From: Capronia americana
Lineage: Eukaryota > Ascomycota > Eurotiomycetes > Chaetothyriales > Herpotrichiellaceae
Assembly: GCA_016110215.1 (NCBI GenBank)
Contig: JADWQD010000017.1
Coordinates: 620,001-684,000, forward strand
Reading direction: 5' to 3'
Length of the DNA: 64,000 nucleotides
Shown here in pieces: positions 22,256-31,917 of this stretch. Below the pieces are notes generated by a model, which saw only the letters and a list, made by a program, of their open reading frames with translations, was not told where the DNA came from and did no database searches. Numbering within the stretch: position 1 is the first letter of the stretch; every line of letters starts with the position of its first letter. A program made the position numbers and the translations under genes.

Positions 22256-23607
22256 ATGGCTTCAACACCGCCGCTTCAGATCGCGTCGACTCCTCACACT
22301 CCTCCTACACCTTTACACGGCGCTGCTTACGATAATCGCCCTACCAGAGCCAGCTCTCGAATCGCAGCGAGACAAACGCACTCAACTCCCGATGCGCTGC
22401 AGCGAAGTCCCAGACTGGAAGCATCAGTGACCACGCCAAAGTCGTCCAGACAAAGACAACCTGCCCCGGGTATCCAATCGCCTGATTCAACTCCGCGAAA
22501 TAAGGAATCTCGCCGTGTTCAAATCATCTCCCCCTCCTCTCCCTCCGTCGACACCCTACCTTCGAAACAAATGGCACGCTCCAAAGCCCACCTCCAACCC
22601 TTTGCTTCCTCTTCTACCATAATATCCGACGGCATGCTCCCCACTCCGGTCAAAACTCCCAAGAAGGAGGTGATCGCAAAAGCGAACAACGCCGCACGGG
22701 CATTGTTTCAAGAAAACCCCGACGTCCTAGATCTTGAGCCAACCCCTCGAAGAAATCGCAAGAATAAGCGCTACAATGGATTCTCCCTTGAGAGCTTCTC
22801 CGCCGAAGACGAAAGTCGTGGTCAGATTCAGATCTTCACCGACTCACGGGATACAGTTCCGCAAGTTGACCACGGCCGATCTAACCCTTTCGTGGATCAC
22901 GAGATGAATGGTGAGCAATCTTCTAGCCGAAAGGTTCCAGGAACGACGAAGCGTCGCAAGGTTAGCGGGGAAAAAAAGAAGGTAGACCCTCAAGTGGCGG
23001 CGGCTATTCAAGAGGACGAGGGCATGGTCTACGTCTTGTAAGTCATCTTATTGTCTACTGCTGTTTCGCTAGCTAATCCTTTCTTAGTCGTGGCAAGAAG
23101 GTCTACAGACGATTTGACGATGAGGATGATGAGGAAGAGGAGATTGACGAAGCCGATCTGGGTCTTCTTGAACATTCACCCGAATCAACCACTCAATCGC
23201 TGAAGCCTCTCACACGTCGCTCTATCAAGCCAAAACGACTGTTCCAGACCGAGGCACAAAAGAAGGCACGCAAAGCTCAGGAGGAGGAAGAAGCCCTCAC
23301 GGACATTGAAGAACCGACTGGTCAGAATGGAGATACCGAGGTGTCTAGTCCGGGTTCACCAAGTGTCAAAACAGGAAGGTCGCTGCGCTCAACCGGAAAG
23401 GCGCTTCTCTTCACTGATGAAGCCGAATCGAACGGTGCCAAAGCGAGCTCGAATAAGAAGACCAGTCCATTTGACACGTGGCCGAGACTCAAGTCTGGTG
23501 GTAGGTCTTCCTCAGGAGGTCAGAAGGGAAGGAAGAGAGGTGCACCAGACACTGCAGACGACACCATCGGGATTGCAGCAGTGGAGTCTAAGAGAACCAG
23601 GGTCTGA
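22256..23607 (+). CDS. Conserved-type nuclear protein of unknown function
   Basis: 433 residues, exons 22256-23037 and 23088-23607 with a 50-bp intron; splicing restores GMVYVFRGKKVYRRFDDED across the junction. I do not recognise a catalytic domain. The N-terminal half is rich in S, T and P with many S/T-P sites (STPHTPPTPL, SPDSTPR, LPTPVKTPKK), followed by KANNAARALFQENP. Basic stretches (RRNRKNKRYNG, TKRRKVSGEKKK, GRKRG) look like nuclear localisation signals, and an acidic block (DDEDDEEEEIDEAD) follows the junction. The layout of proline-directed phosphosites and a short ARxLF-like motif is reminiscent of Whi5/Nrm1-type G1/S repressors, but that is only a resemblance. Shares a promoter with the cell-cycle gene DUO1. 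Confidence 0.8.
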
Positions 23608-24244
23608 GTCTGTGATTAGCAGCTCAACTCTTTCTGCCCCGCTGCGTCCTCAGGAAGTCTTTCTTGAGTTGATTGGGATCCCAGGACTTTTATAAGCCTC
23701 GGCCTTGGATGTTCGATTGTGGGCGAGACCAGTATTCTGTCTCGATTTCTCTTTCACGACCTGGAGGTGATTCGATGGCTGGGCGAGTTCTTTCTAATCG
23801 AAATTCGCAGGCTTTGACCTATATGTTGAACCAAACCCTTGAGATAGCACCGTGACCGGGTGAAATGAGATTAATACGCCCAGCTCTTCGTAAGGTACAG
23901 AGTACTGGTCTGGTGGTGCTAAGTGATGCGAAGTGATGCTCCATTAGGGTCCACGTGATATGTGCCAAGGCGTGAAGGAGAAGGACAAGGACGACTGGGC
24001 TGTCCTCGACAGCCAGCACACCCTCTCTCCAAGTTGTTCCTGCATTCGCATCTCATCGACATTTATTCCTTCTCTCATTCCGCCAGTGTACCACCTTATT
24101 TTAGACGTTAGCTCTTTATCCACCACCCGCTCCACGTCCCTCATATTCACTTCACCTGCACTGCGTCCAAACTCAAACCGTGCAACGTGACTGTTCCTCC
24201 CCGCAAACCCTTCGTACACACCACCGCCCTTTCCAAGGTCATGA
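23608..24244. other. Intergenic, NOT1 promoter
   Basis: 637 bp upstream of NOT1. The last 200 bp are C/T-rich, typical of a highly expressed fungal housekeeping promoter or 5' UTR. No exon recognised, though a short upstream 5' UTR exon cannot be excluded. Confidence 0.5.
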
Positions 24245-27200
24245 ATGCTTCCCATGGTCACCAGTCCTGCCGCGTCCGGCCTCTCTTCGCTCTCCAAGAT
24301 ATCCGCGACTCAGATTCTCCTGCTTCTTGATACCATCAGCGAAAGAGAGGGAAAGCAGAAGTGGGAGGCCAAGAGGGAGAAGATTCAGCGACTGCTTGAC
24401 TCCAACGGCATGGAGGTCTTTTCCCAGTTCTTCCGGCGCGCCATCTCCCTCAACACTGCCGCCATCTTCCAGGGAGCCAAAGACTATGATCAGGGAAGCT
24501 ACAGACTGCTGCACGAACAGTTGGACAAAGTCGCCTCGGATCCAGAACAGCCCGCGAAGATCGCCGAGGCCATTGATACCGCGAAGGAAGACTCCTTCCG
24601 CGATTTCGATCTGGTTGGCTTCATCCAACACTTCTTTCCCTCTGACACCCTACCTCAAGTCATCCTCGCCGTCGCCTTTACAAAATGCGCTCGAGTCGAT
24701 CTGAGGACAAAAGCCGAGAGCTTCTTGACAGACTTTGCCCAGTCCTCCCTGCGGACTCTGTCAGAGAGTCGCAGTGCCGGTTCGCAGGCCTTTGCTGCCG
24801 AGAATATCTGCTCGGTGGTTGAATATTTCTCGTTGGCTGCTGCCGCAATAACCACGCAAGATCAGAAGGACGACCTTTGGCGCGCCATCACACCTCGATA
24901 CACCGGCACGAAGCCCGAACTATTATACGGTGCCTATATGGTCACACGCCTCCCATCCGAACATCGAGACATTGCACGCGCTCTGCTACGGCACGGCCCC
25001 AGAGCACTCGCGTCGGAACAAGCTGCTCGAGATTTCCTCGCGTCCTTACCTGCATCGACCATCACCGAACCCCAAGCGGCCACCGCAATCCTATTCCTAA
25101 TCCTTACCGTCAACCAACAATATGAACTGTTGAATCTAGTGGAAGCTCTCCGGGCGAGACAGCTGGACTGGAACCTGGTCATCCAAGGATTCGACATTCC
25201 AGGCCTTCGGTTGCGGAGGACAGAGTTCCCAAAACTCTACGGGGCTCTATTGCATGTGGCGCAGGAAGATACACAACTGGACATCCAGAGGCTCTGGGGA
25301 GGAAGCTGGCAAAATCCAGCCACGCAGATTTCTCTCCTGGCTGGGTTCCTCGCTGCTCCCCCAACCGCGGTACGCGTTGCGAGAATACCGCGTTTGCGTC
25401 CCACTCTGCCTCCAGACGATTTGAAGAACATGTCTCCCGAAGTCGTGAGCTTGATCAGTGCGGACCTGGACACCCCTTATGCCTCTGCCGATGCCTGCCA
25501 GGCGATCTTTGAGGTTGTCCTCGGTCCAGCGACCGGGCCAGAGGGAGAAGATGCAATGGACATATTGCAAGACGTCTACCAGAATCACACAGCTATCTTT
25601 CTGCTGTTCCTTGCCCGCACCAATGCCAAACCGTGGGCAGGTGACCAAGAGAAATTCATTGCTGAATGTTTCAGCCTTTTCCTTGAGAAACAACGGCCCG
25701 ATTATCGCCCGGTCTTAGAAGCTTTAGCAACGAACCCTCAATACCTCTTCGAACTTTGTCACCTAGTCTTCCAAAACGATCCCCGCCAAACAGAAGTCAT
25801 CTACGAGCGCGCCGAGGAGTTTGGGTGGACTGAAGACTTTCTTAAGCATTGGACCAACCCCCTGGCCCTCGATATCGCTTGTATGCGCGACAGACTGCGA
25901 CAGGATTTCGACCTCGAACGATATCTCGCAGAAGCCGCTGAGGGACAATCGAACCTGGGTTTGATCCTGGCCAAGTACCTCCGGATCAAGGCAGACGACG
26001 AATTCCGGGTTCAGCGCGGTGGAGCACCGCCACAGTCAATCCCTCTCACCCTACGAAACGTACATACGCTCCTCGAAAAAGTCGAAGATAATCTGGATGA
26101 ACGCGACGCCGTCGAAAGCGCTCAGACAACGTGCTTACAAACTTATCCTCGACTGATGAATTACGGAGCTGGTTTCGATGACGTCTTGGAAAGAAGCAGT
26201 GAAGAGAAAGGCAACAAGCTTCCGGAAGCCATTGACAAACAGATGTCCGAGCTGTTTGGCCGCATGTATCGGGGAGAGTTGTCCATCCGCGACATGGTCA
26301 ACGAAATGCGCAAATTCAAAACCTCGACAGATCCAGATCAGCAGGATCTCTTCTGCTGCATTGTCCACGGATTGTTCGACGAGTATGTCTGCTATAGCGA
26401 GTATCCAGAAGACGCTTTAGAGAAGACTGCTCTCTTATTTGGCAACATCATCAAGTACAACCTCCTTCCGTCAATCCCGCGAGACTTCGGCCTTGCGCTT
26501 ATCCTTAGGGCCGTCCGCGACCATGAACCGGACACACTCATGCACCGCTTCGGCATAGAAGCATTGCTGCAGATTAGCGATCAGCTTTCGGAATGGCCTG
26601 GCCTTTGCAGTCTTCTTCTGCAAGAACCTTCACTTCATCAACATGCTGAACTGATGCAGCGAGCCGAAGAAGGACTCCGCGCTCAGCAGGCTGCTGGTAA
26701 CGGCAATGGCCATGGCCCTGGCGCCAACGGCATTGGCACCGGCCACGCAATGAATGGTGCAACCGACGTGGCCATCCAGGATACCGGTCGTGGCTTCCGA
26801 GCCCTACATGCTGATCCCCCCGACCCTTCTGCACACTTCCGCGAGCCTGACCAAAAAGTCCAAGAGAAGATACTTTTCGTCATCAACAACCTTTCCAAGG
26901 ACAACATGGCCAGCAAATTGGCCGACTTGAAGGAATCGTTTGCTCCTGAGCACTACCAATGGTTCGCCTCGTATCTGGTGGAACAGCGAGCCAGATTAGA
27001 GCCAAACAACCAGGAAATGTACTTTCAGTTCGTCAACAAGTTCGACGACAAGCTGCTCATGTCCGAAGTGATTCGCGAGACTTACGTCAGTATCAGCAAA
27101 ATGATGAGCGCTGAATCCACAATCAATTCTGCTACTGAAAGAAGTCACTTGAAGAATCTTGGAGGCTGGCTAGGGTCGCTTACTCTTGCACAAGACAAGC

Positions 27201-30200
27201 CAATCAAGCACCGGAACATTTACTTCGTGGATCTTCTTGTGGAAGGCTATGACACCCAGAGACTGATTCTGGTCATTCCCTTTACTTGCAAAGTCCTGGC
27301 GCAGGGCGTGAACTCCTTGGTATTCGTCCCTCCAAATCCCTGGCTCATGGAGATCATTGGGGTGCTCCTGGAACTGTATCATCATGCCGAGCTCAAGCTG
27401 AATCTAAAATTTGAGATCGAGGTTCTTTGCAAGGAATTCAAACTTGACTTCAAGAAGCTTGAGCCTGGTTTGGTCATTCGAGATCGTCCTTCGGCAGAAG
27501 ATGATGTGGCCAATCTCTCGGTATTGCCAGACGGCCTGGAGAATTTTGACGAGATCGGGATTAACGGCGCAATGAACCGAGCTGTCCGCGAACGGCTATC
27601 CGCTCCAGAGATCATGGCGACGCTTCCGAATCTCGAGGACGTACTCAAATATCCGCCGACCTCGGGCTCGCCTCAGGATCAGGCGATGGTCAAGAACATC
27701 ATTTATCGCGCATTCGACCAAGCCATTCAGGAAATAATTGCTCCCGTTGTCGAACGGTCAATCACCATAGCATCCATCTCCACGGCTCAACTCGTCGCAA
27801 AGGACTATGCCCTTGAACCAGATGTGGAAAAATACCGTCTGGCCGCTAGACAGATGGTCAAGTCGCTGGCTGGCAGTCTCGCCCTGGTCACGTGTAAGGA
27901 GCCTCTTCGAATGAGCATCTCAAATTATATTCGTCGCCCTGCTCAGGAGGACCTGCCCGAACATCTCCTACCCGAAGGGGCCATTCTGATGTGTGTGAAT
28001 GACAATCTGGACACTGCGTGTTCTCTTGTTGAGCAAGCTGCAGAACAACGCGCCATGGCAGAGATCGATCAGGTCATCGAAGGCGATTTGGAGGAACGCC
28101 GTCGCTTCCTTGCTGAGGGCGGGAACAGAGAGTTTATGCCTGCAGGAATCACTCAGTGGTCAGCATGGATACCGGAGCCCTATAAACAAACGGTCGGCGG
28201 TCTGAACGAAGCACAGCGAGCAGTTTACGAAGAGTTTGACCGCCGAGTGCATGGGATGAATGCCAATCATCTACCGAATGCTTCTACTGACACTACTGGC
28301 CGACAGATTCCCGATATCCTGCAAGATCCTCTTGCGATGCCCAGTCTTTCAACCCCAGCTGACCAGCCCGCTCTCCCCCATCAGAGCCCGTTGGTGCAAC
28401 AAGAAAATCGGATGCTCTCAGCTATGCAACCGCCACGTGTCAATGGATTTGCCGATGCCATCCCACCTCATGAGCGCATATCCATCCTCATTGAAGACAT
28501 CCAGAAGGCAGCAAGAGCGTCGGAGACCACGCGAGTGAAGGACCTAGAGAAGAACGGCCCGATCTTCCAGGATTTTAGGCAAATCCTCATCGTTCTTACA
28601 ACGTCCCAGCGCCCAGCAACCGATTTGCTCGCCCGTCAGATTGCGGAAAAAATCTGCGCCACCTTTACGCAGAAACCTCCAGAAAGCCCTCTCGAGGCGG
28701 AGGTCTTAGCATTCTTGCTATCCAAACTCTGTCAGCTGTCGGACCTCATAGTCAGAGACGTGCTGAGGTGGATGACAGCTAGCGAGGAGCTCATTCTGGC
28801 CAGCTCGAACGTGGTAGTGGCGTTGATTACCGTGGGCTTATTGGAAATCTCTCGAGTCGATGCCGCCATCTCTTCGTCCATCCTGAATAAGAACGTGCGA
28901 GGACTCGAGATCCTGGCAGAGATCATGGACCAGACGCTCTTTACCGATGAGCCAATCGCACTCCGAGCTGACTTCGCCAACAGCCTTGTTGCGATGTCCG
29001 CTTGGGTCAAGGAGCAGCCGGATCTCGTCGTGGCGTCAGAAATCAGCGCGAAGCTCAAGGCCCACGGTATGCCTGAATTCGTGAGCGTTGAGGTCACGGA
29101 CAAGACCAAAGCGAGGCAAGATCAGATGCGCTATGTGTTCGACGAATGGGTAGGAATATTCGAGAGCATCGGTCAAAACGACAGCACATGCGCTGCTTTC
29201 CTGAAGGAACTCCACAAGGAGCAAACCATCAATAGTACCGAAGACCTGGCCGATTTCTTCCGATTGTGCATTGATTCATGCATTGAATGCTATGAGCGAG
29301 AGGCCCAAAGTCCGAGAGGCAGTGTCGAGGTCGCTTTCGCTCACGTTGATGCGCTCTCGCGGCTAGTCATCATGCTTGTCAGGTTCCAAGGCGAGACGAA
29401 TGGCGCAATTCGACTCAGCAAGGCGCCGTACCTCGAGACCATCTTGACGGTAATCGTGCTGGTTTTGAATCACCATCAGAACATGCGGGGAGTGGCTTTC
29501 CCGCAGCGCCTTTTCAACCGCCTGCTCGCGAACTTGCTCTACGAGTACGCTGCCGCTCGACTGGATGCCACCAGTGACCATAATGACATGATGTCCGCCT
29601 TCGCCAAATGCTTCAAGTCTCTCCAGCCTTCGTGGTTTCCGGGATTTACCTACGCGTGGTGCAGTCTCATCATCCACCGCGTCTTCGTGGCGGGCATGCT
29701 CAAATCGAACAATCAAGCTGGCTGGGATACATATCGGGAGCTCATCGGGTTGCTTCTCCACCATATCTCACAGTTATCCACCACAGCTGGCTTTGAACTC
29801 TTGAATCTCGACCTTTACAAGGGCACATTGAGGAACATCCTGGTCCTGCTTCATGATTATCCGGAGTTTCTCTGCCAGAACCATACCTATTTCTGCTCAC
29901 GCATTGCATATGGGATCCCGCAGCTCAGGAACCTCATTCTCACCGCGAAACCATCGGCGTATCACGATCTGCCTGATCCCATGACGCCAGGCTTGAAGAT
30001 TGAACGACTTGAAGAGATGAAGAAACATCCGATCATGGCCGGCGACTTTGACTTGCCGCTACGACAAGCCGACCTGGAAGATGTCATACTGAGTGTAATC
30101 CGCAAACCGAGTGACAATGACGTGGCAATAAAGCAGATCAAGGCAGCTCTTCTCGAAGGCCAGGTACGATCGACGGCCATGGGACCAGCGAGGAGTGTCG

Positions 30201-30634
30201 AGATCATCAACGCTCTCGTACCATTCATTGGCCAGGAAGCTCTGAGCAACTCTCCTGGCAGGTTCGACAGCGGCTCAGCACCGGTCATCTTCGCGACAAA
30301 GCTCGCGCTCAGCCTAGGCTACGAGGGTCGGTACCAAGTCCTCAATGCCATTGCCGACCAGATTCGGTACCCCAGCACCCATACCGACTTCTTCTGCAAG
30401 TTGATGCTTCATCTTTGGGGATCCGGCAGTGTCGATGAACAGCAGCGCGAACTTCGGGAACAGATCTCGCGAGTCGTCTACGAGCGACTGACGGTTGCGA
30501 GACCTCATGTGTGGGGCATGACGATTCTGTTCCTGGAGTTGCAGCAAAACGGCAGTTACGGGTTCTGGGAGAATCTTGCGCCTGAGTCAAATATGCAACA
30601 GCGGTTGCAACAAGCGATGCGAACAGCTCACTAG
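24245..30634 (+). CDS. NOT1: CCR4-NOT complex scaffold subunit Not1
   Basis: Scaffold of the CCR4-NOT deadenylase and transcription-regulation complex, in cytoplasm and nucleus; 2129 residues in one uninterrupted exon of 6.4 kb. Start at the ATG at 24245; a second ATG three codons on would also fit. Residues about 1-700 are HEAT-like helices of the N-terminal arm (ILLLLDTISEREGKQKW, FDLVGFIQHFFPSDTLPQV). After a Gly/Asn-rich linker near 820-850 comes the CAF1-binding MIF4G domain (about 865-1085; KVQEKILFVINNLSKDN, PIKHRNIYFVDLLVEGYD). A DUF3819-type helical domain follows (about 1140-1290), then the C-terminal Not1 domain that binds Not2/Not5 (about 1790-2120; PSWFPGFTYAWCSLIIH, HDYPEFLCQNHTYFC). 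Length and order are those of fungal Not1, and no break is seen. Confidence 0.96.
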   Translation: MLPMVTSPAASGLSSLSKISATQILLLLDTISEREGKQKWEAKREKIQRLLDSNGMEVFSQFFRRAISLNTAAIFQGAKDYDQGSYRLLHEQLDKVASDPEQPAKIAEAIDTAKEDSFRDFDLVGFIQHFFPSDTLPQVILAVAFTKCARVDLRTKAESFLTDFAQSSLRTLSESRSAGSQAFAAENICSVVEYFSLAAAAITTQDQKDDLWRAITPRYTGTKPELLYGAYMVTRLPSEHRDIARALLRHGPRALASEQAARDFLASLPASTITEPQAATAILFLILTVNQQYELLNLVEALRARQLDWNLVIQGFDIPGLRLRRTEFPKLYGALLHVAQEDTQLDIQRLWGGSWQNPATQISLLAGFLAAPPTAVRVARIPRLRPTLPPDDLKNMSPEVVSLISADLDTPYASADACQAIFEVVLGPATGPEGEDAMDILQDVYQNHTAIFLLFLARTNAKPWAGDQEKFIAECFSLFLEKQRPDYRPVLEALATNPQYLFELCHLVFQNDPRQTEVIYERAEEFGWTEDFLKHWTNPLALDIACMRDRLRQDFDLERYLAEAAEGQSNLGLILAKYLRIKADDEFRVQRGGAPPQSIPLTLRNVHTLLEKVEDNLDERDAVESAQTTCLQTYPRLMNYGAGFDDVLERSSEEKGNKLPEAIDKQMSELFGRMYRGELSIRDMVNEMRKFKTSTDPDQQDLFCCIVHGLFDEYVCYSEYPEDALEKTALLFGNIIKYNLLPSIPRDFGLALILRAVRDHEPDTLMHRFGIEALLQISDQLSEWPGLCSLLLQEPSLHQHAELMQRAEEGLRAQQAAGNGNGHGPGANGIGTGHAMNGATDVAIQDTGRGFRALHADPPDPSAHFREPDQKVQEKILFVINNLSKDNMASKLADLKESFAPEHYQWFASYLVEQRARLEPNNQEMYFQFVNKFDDKLLMSEVIRETYVSISKMMSAESTINSATERSHLKNLGGWLGSLTLAQDKPIKHRNIYFVDLLVEGYDTQRLILVIPFTCKVLAQGVNSLVFVPPNPWLMEIIGVLLELYHHAELKLNLKFEIEVLCKEFKLDFKKLEPGLVIRDRPSAEDDVANLSVLPDGLENFDEIGINGAMNRAVRERLSAPEIMATLPNLEDVLKYPPTSGSPQDQAMVKNIIYRAFDQAIQEIIAPVVERSITIASISTAQLVAKDYALEPDVEKYRLAARQMVKSLAGSLALVTCKEPLRMSISNYIRRPAQEDLPEHLLPEGAILMCVNDNLDTACSLVEQAAEQRAMAEIDQVIEGDLEERRRFLAEGGNREFMPAGITQWSAWIPEPYKQTVGGLNEAQRAVYEEFDRRVHGMNANHLPNASTDTTGRQIPDILQDPLAMPSLSTPADQPALPHQSPLVQQENRMLSAMQPPRVNGFADAIPPHERISILIEDIQKAARASETTRVKDLEKNGPIFQDFRQILIVLTTSQRPATDLLARQIAEKICATFTQKPPESPLEAEVLAFLLSKLCQLSDLIVRDVLRWMTASEELILASSNVVVALITVGLLEISRVDAAISSSILNKNVRGLEILAEIMDQTLFTDEPIALRADFANSLVAMSAWVKEQPDLVVASEISAKLKAHGMPEFVSVEVTDKTKARQDQMRYVFDEWVGIFESIGQNDSTCAAFLKELHKEQTINSTEDLADFFRLCIDSCIECYEREAQSPRGSVEVAFAHVDALSRLVIMLVRFQGETNGAIRLSKAPYLETILTVIVLVLNHHQNMRGVAFPQRLFNRLLANLLYEYAAARLDATSDHNDMMSAFAKCFKSLQPSWFPGFTYAWCSLIIHRVFVAGMLKSNNQAGWDTYRELIGLLLHHISQLSTTAGFELLNLDLYKGTLRNILVLLHDYPEFLCQNHTYFCSRIAYGIPQLRNLILTAKPSAYHDLPDPMTPGLKIERLEEMKKHPIMAGDFDLPLRQADLEDVILSVIRKPSDNDVAIKQIKAALLEGQVRSTAMGPARSVEIINALVPFIGQEALSNSPGRFDSGSAPVIFATKLALSLGYEGRYQVLNAIADQIRYPSTHTDFFCKLMLHLWGSGSVDEQQRELREQISRVVYERLTVARPHVWGMTILFLELQQNGSYGFWENLAPESNMQQRLQQAMRTAH

Positions 30635-31917
30635 AGAGGAGAGATATTTGTGCATAGTGTCCAGCGGGGGAGGATGGCTGGATGAACCACGAACTGGGCT
30701 TGAACTTCCTTTCTTGTACACTGTTCTCGTGATTTGGGATGTGTGGGACGCCCGGACGGCATGGCGATTGTCACCTTTGCAGTATCATGCATATGATGGA
30801 GCACTGACTTAGCAGGGAATGGAGTCCCAGCCCCTATATGTGGAAGGAAAGTACAAGGCAAACGGGCATAATCATCACACGAGGAATGACCGGTGTTCTT
30901 ATGACTTGAAAATTACTGCGGTGGGGAGAAAAAGCAAGATTGCTATTCATAATGCTTTGTGGCATGGCAGGAAAAGGGAACAGTCGCTCGTTTGCGGAGG
31001 CGATTGAGCTGTCAGTCTTCGACAAGAGAGACATAGAAGGCCAGCTCGAAGCCTCCACTGGCTTGTCGGACCCCTGCTCCAGCCACTCGACAAATATTTT
31101 GTGTAACATAGATGACTTTTGAATGAAAGGAAAGTCAGACCCTACGCGGTTTAGTTCGTCTTGGTGCTCTATTCCTCTTAGTAAAAGCAAGACCATCGAC
31201 GCAGTATGAGTACCAGGGCAGAACACAAGCAGAAAGCCAAGACAGGCGGGAGACGATACAAAATAATGGTGACATCATTCCTGGTTAGTTTCTGGCGGTC
31301 ATTCGTTGGAAACAGGATTCTGGGACTTCACCGCATTGGCTTTAGCTTTGGCGGGCTACAGCTGCATGAAACTTGTCATTGGCAAATTTGACGTTGACAT
31401 CACTTGCTCCAGCCACACCACACCACCCGCTTTGGTTGACTACGAGTGCCATCTGTGGCTTTCCGCGGTTCATTGCAGCTGAAAGTGGGGTGACAAGGTC
31501 ACTGGCGAGCACTGACAGTGGGCACTCGCGCGGGTAGTTGCAGTGGGCACGATGGTCAGATTCCAAATGGCCGAATGGCAGGTGAGACTGAGGAATCAAG
31601 GTTGTGGTGGCTGCTTCCCAGTTGTCGATCTTCGACAGTCCAAATAACAGCCGTCGTCATGTCTGAGTTCATTTGGACAACAAACAAGCCACAGTATCAA
31701 GGGGCACCACCCAGAAGCGAGCATCGTAGTACTACTTGTACTTTGTGATATCAACAATCCTGTCACGGTTTCCCACCTTCATTTAAAGCGCTGATCTCTC
31801 GCCCTCTCTCCCCCCTCCCCTTACACTCGAGACGATAAGCGAGTCTTACTGTCCATCCATCCTGCTCGCTTACCGGCCTGGCCTTGCGAGGCTGTCTTTC
31901 CTGACACACTCTTGAAG
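30635..31917. other. Intergenic 1.3 kb
   Basis: Spacer between NOT1 and the CSC1-type channel. Open frames here (the longest is minus-strand 30834-31226, 130 codons) show no domain or exon pattern. The last 130 bp before the channel gene are pyrimidine-rich (ctctcgccctctctcccccc). Confidence 0.55.

Noticed and set aside
30834..31226. 130-codon minus-strand open frame between NOT1 and the channel gene
   Set aside because: No recognisable domain, exon partner or promoter; length is compatible with chance.
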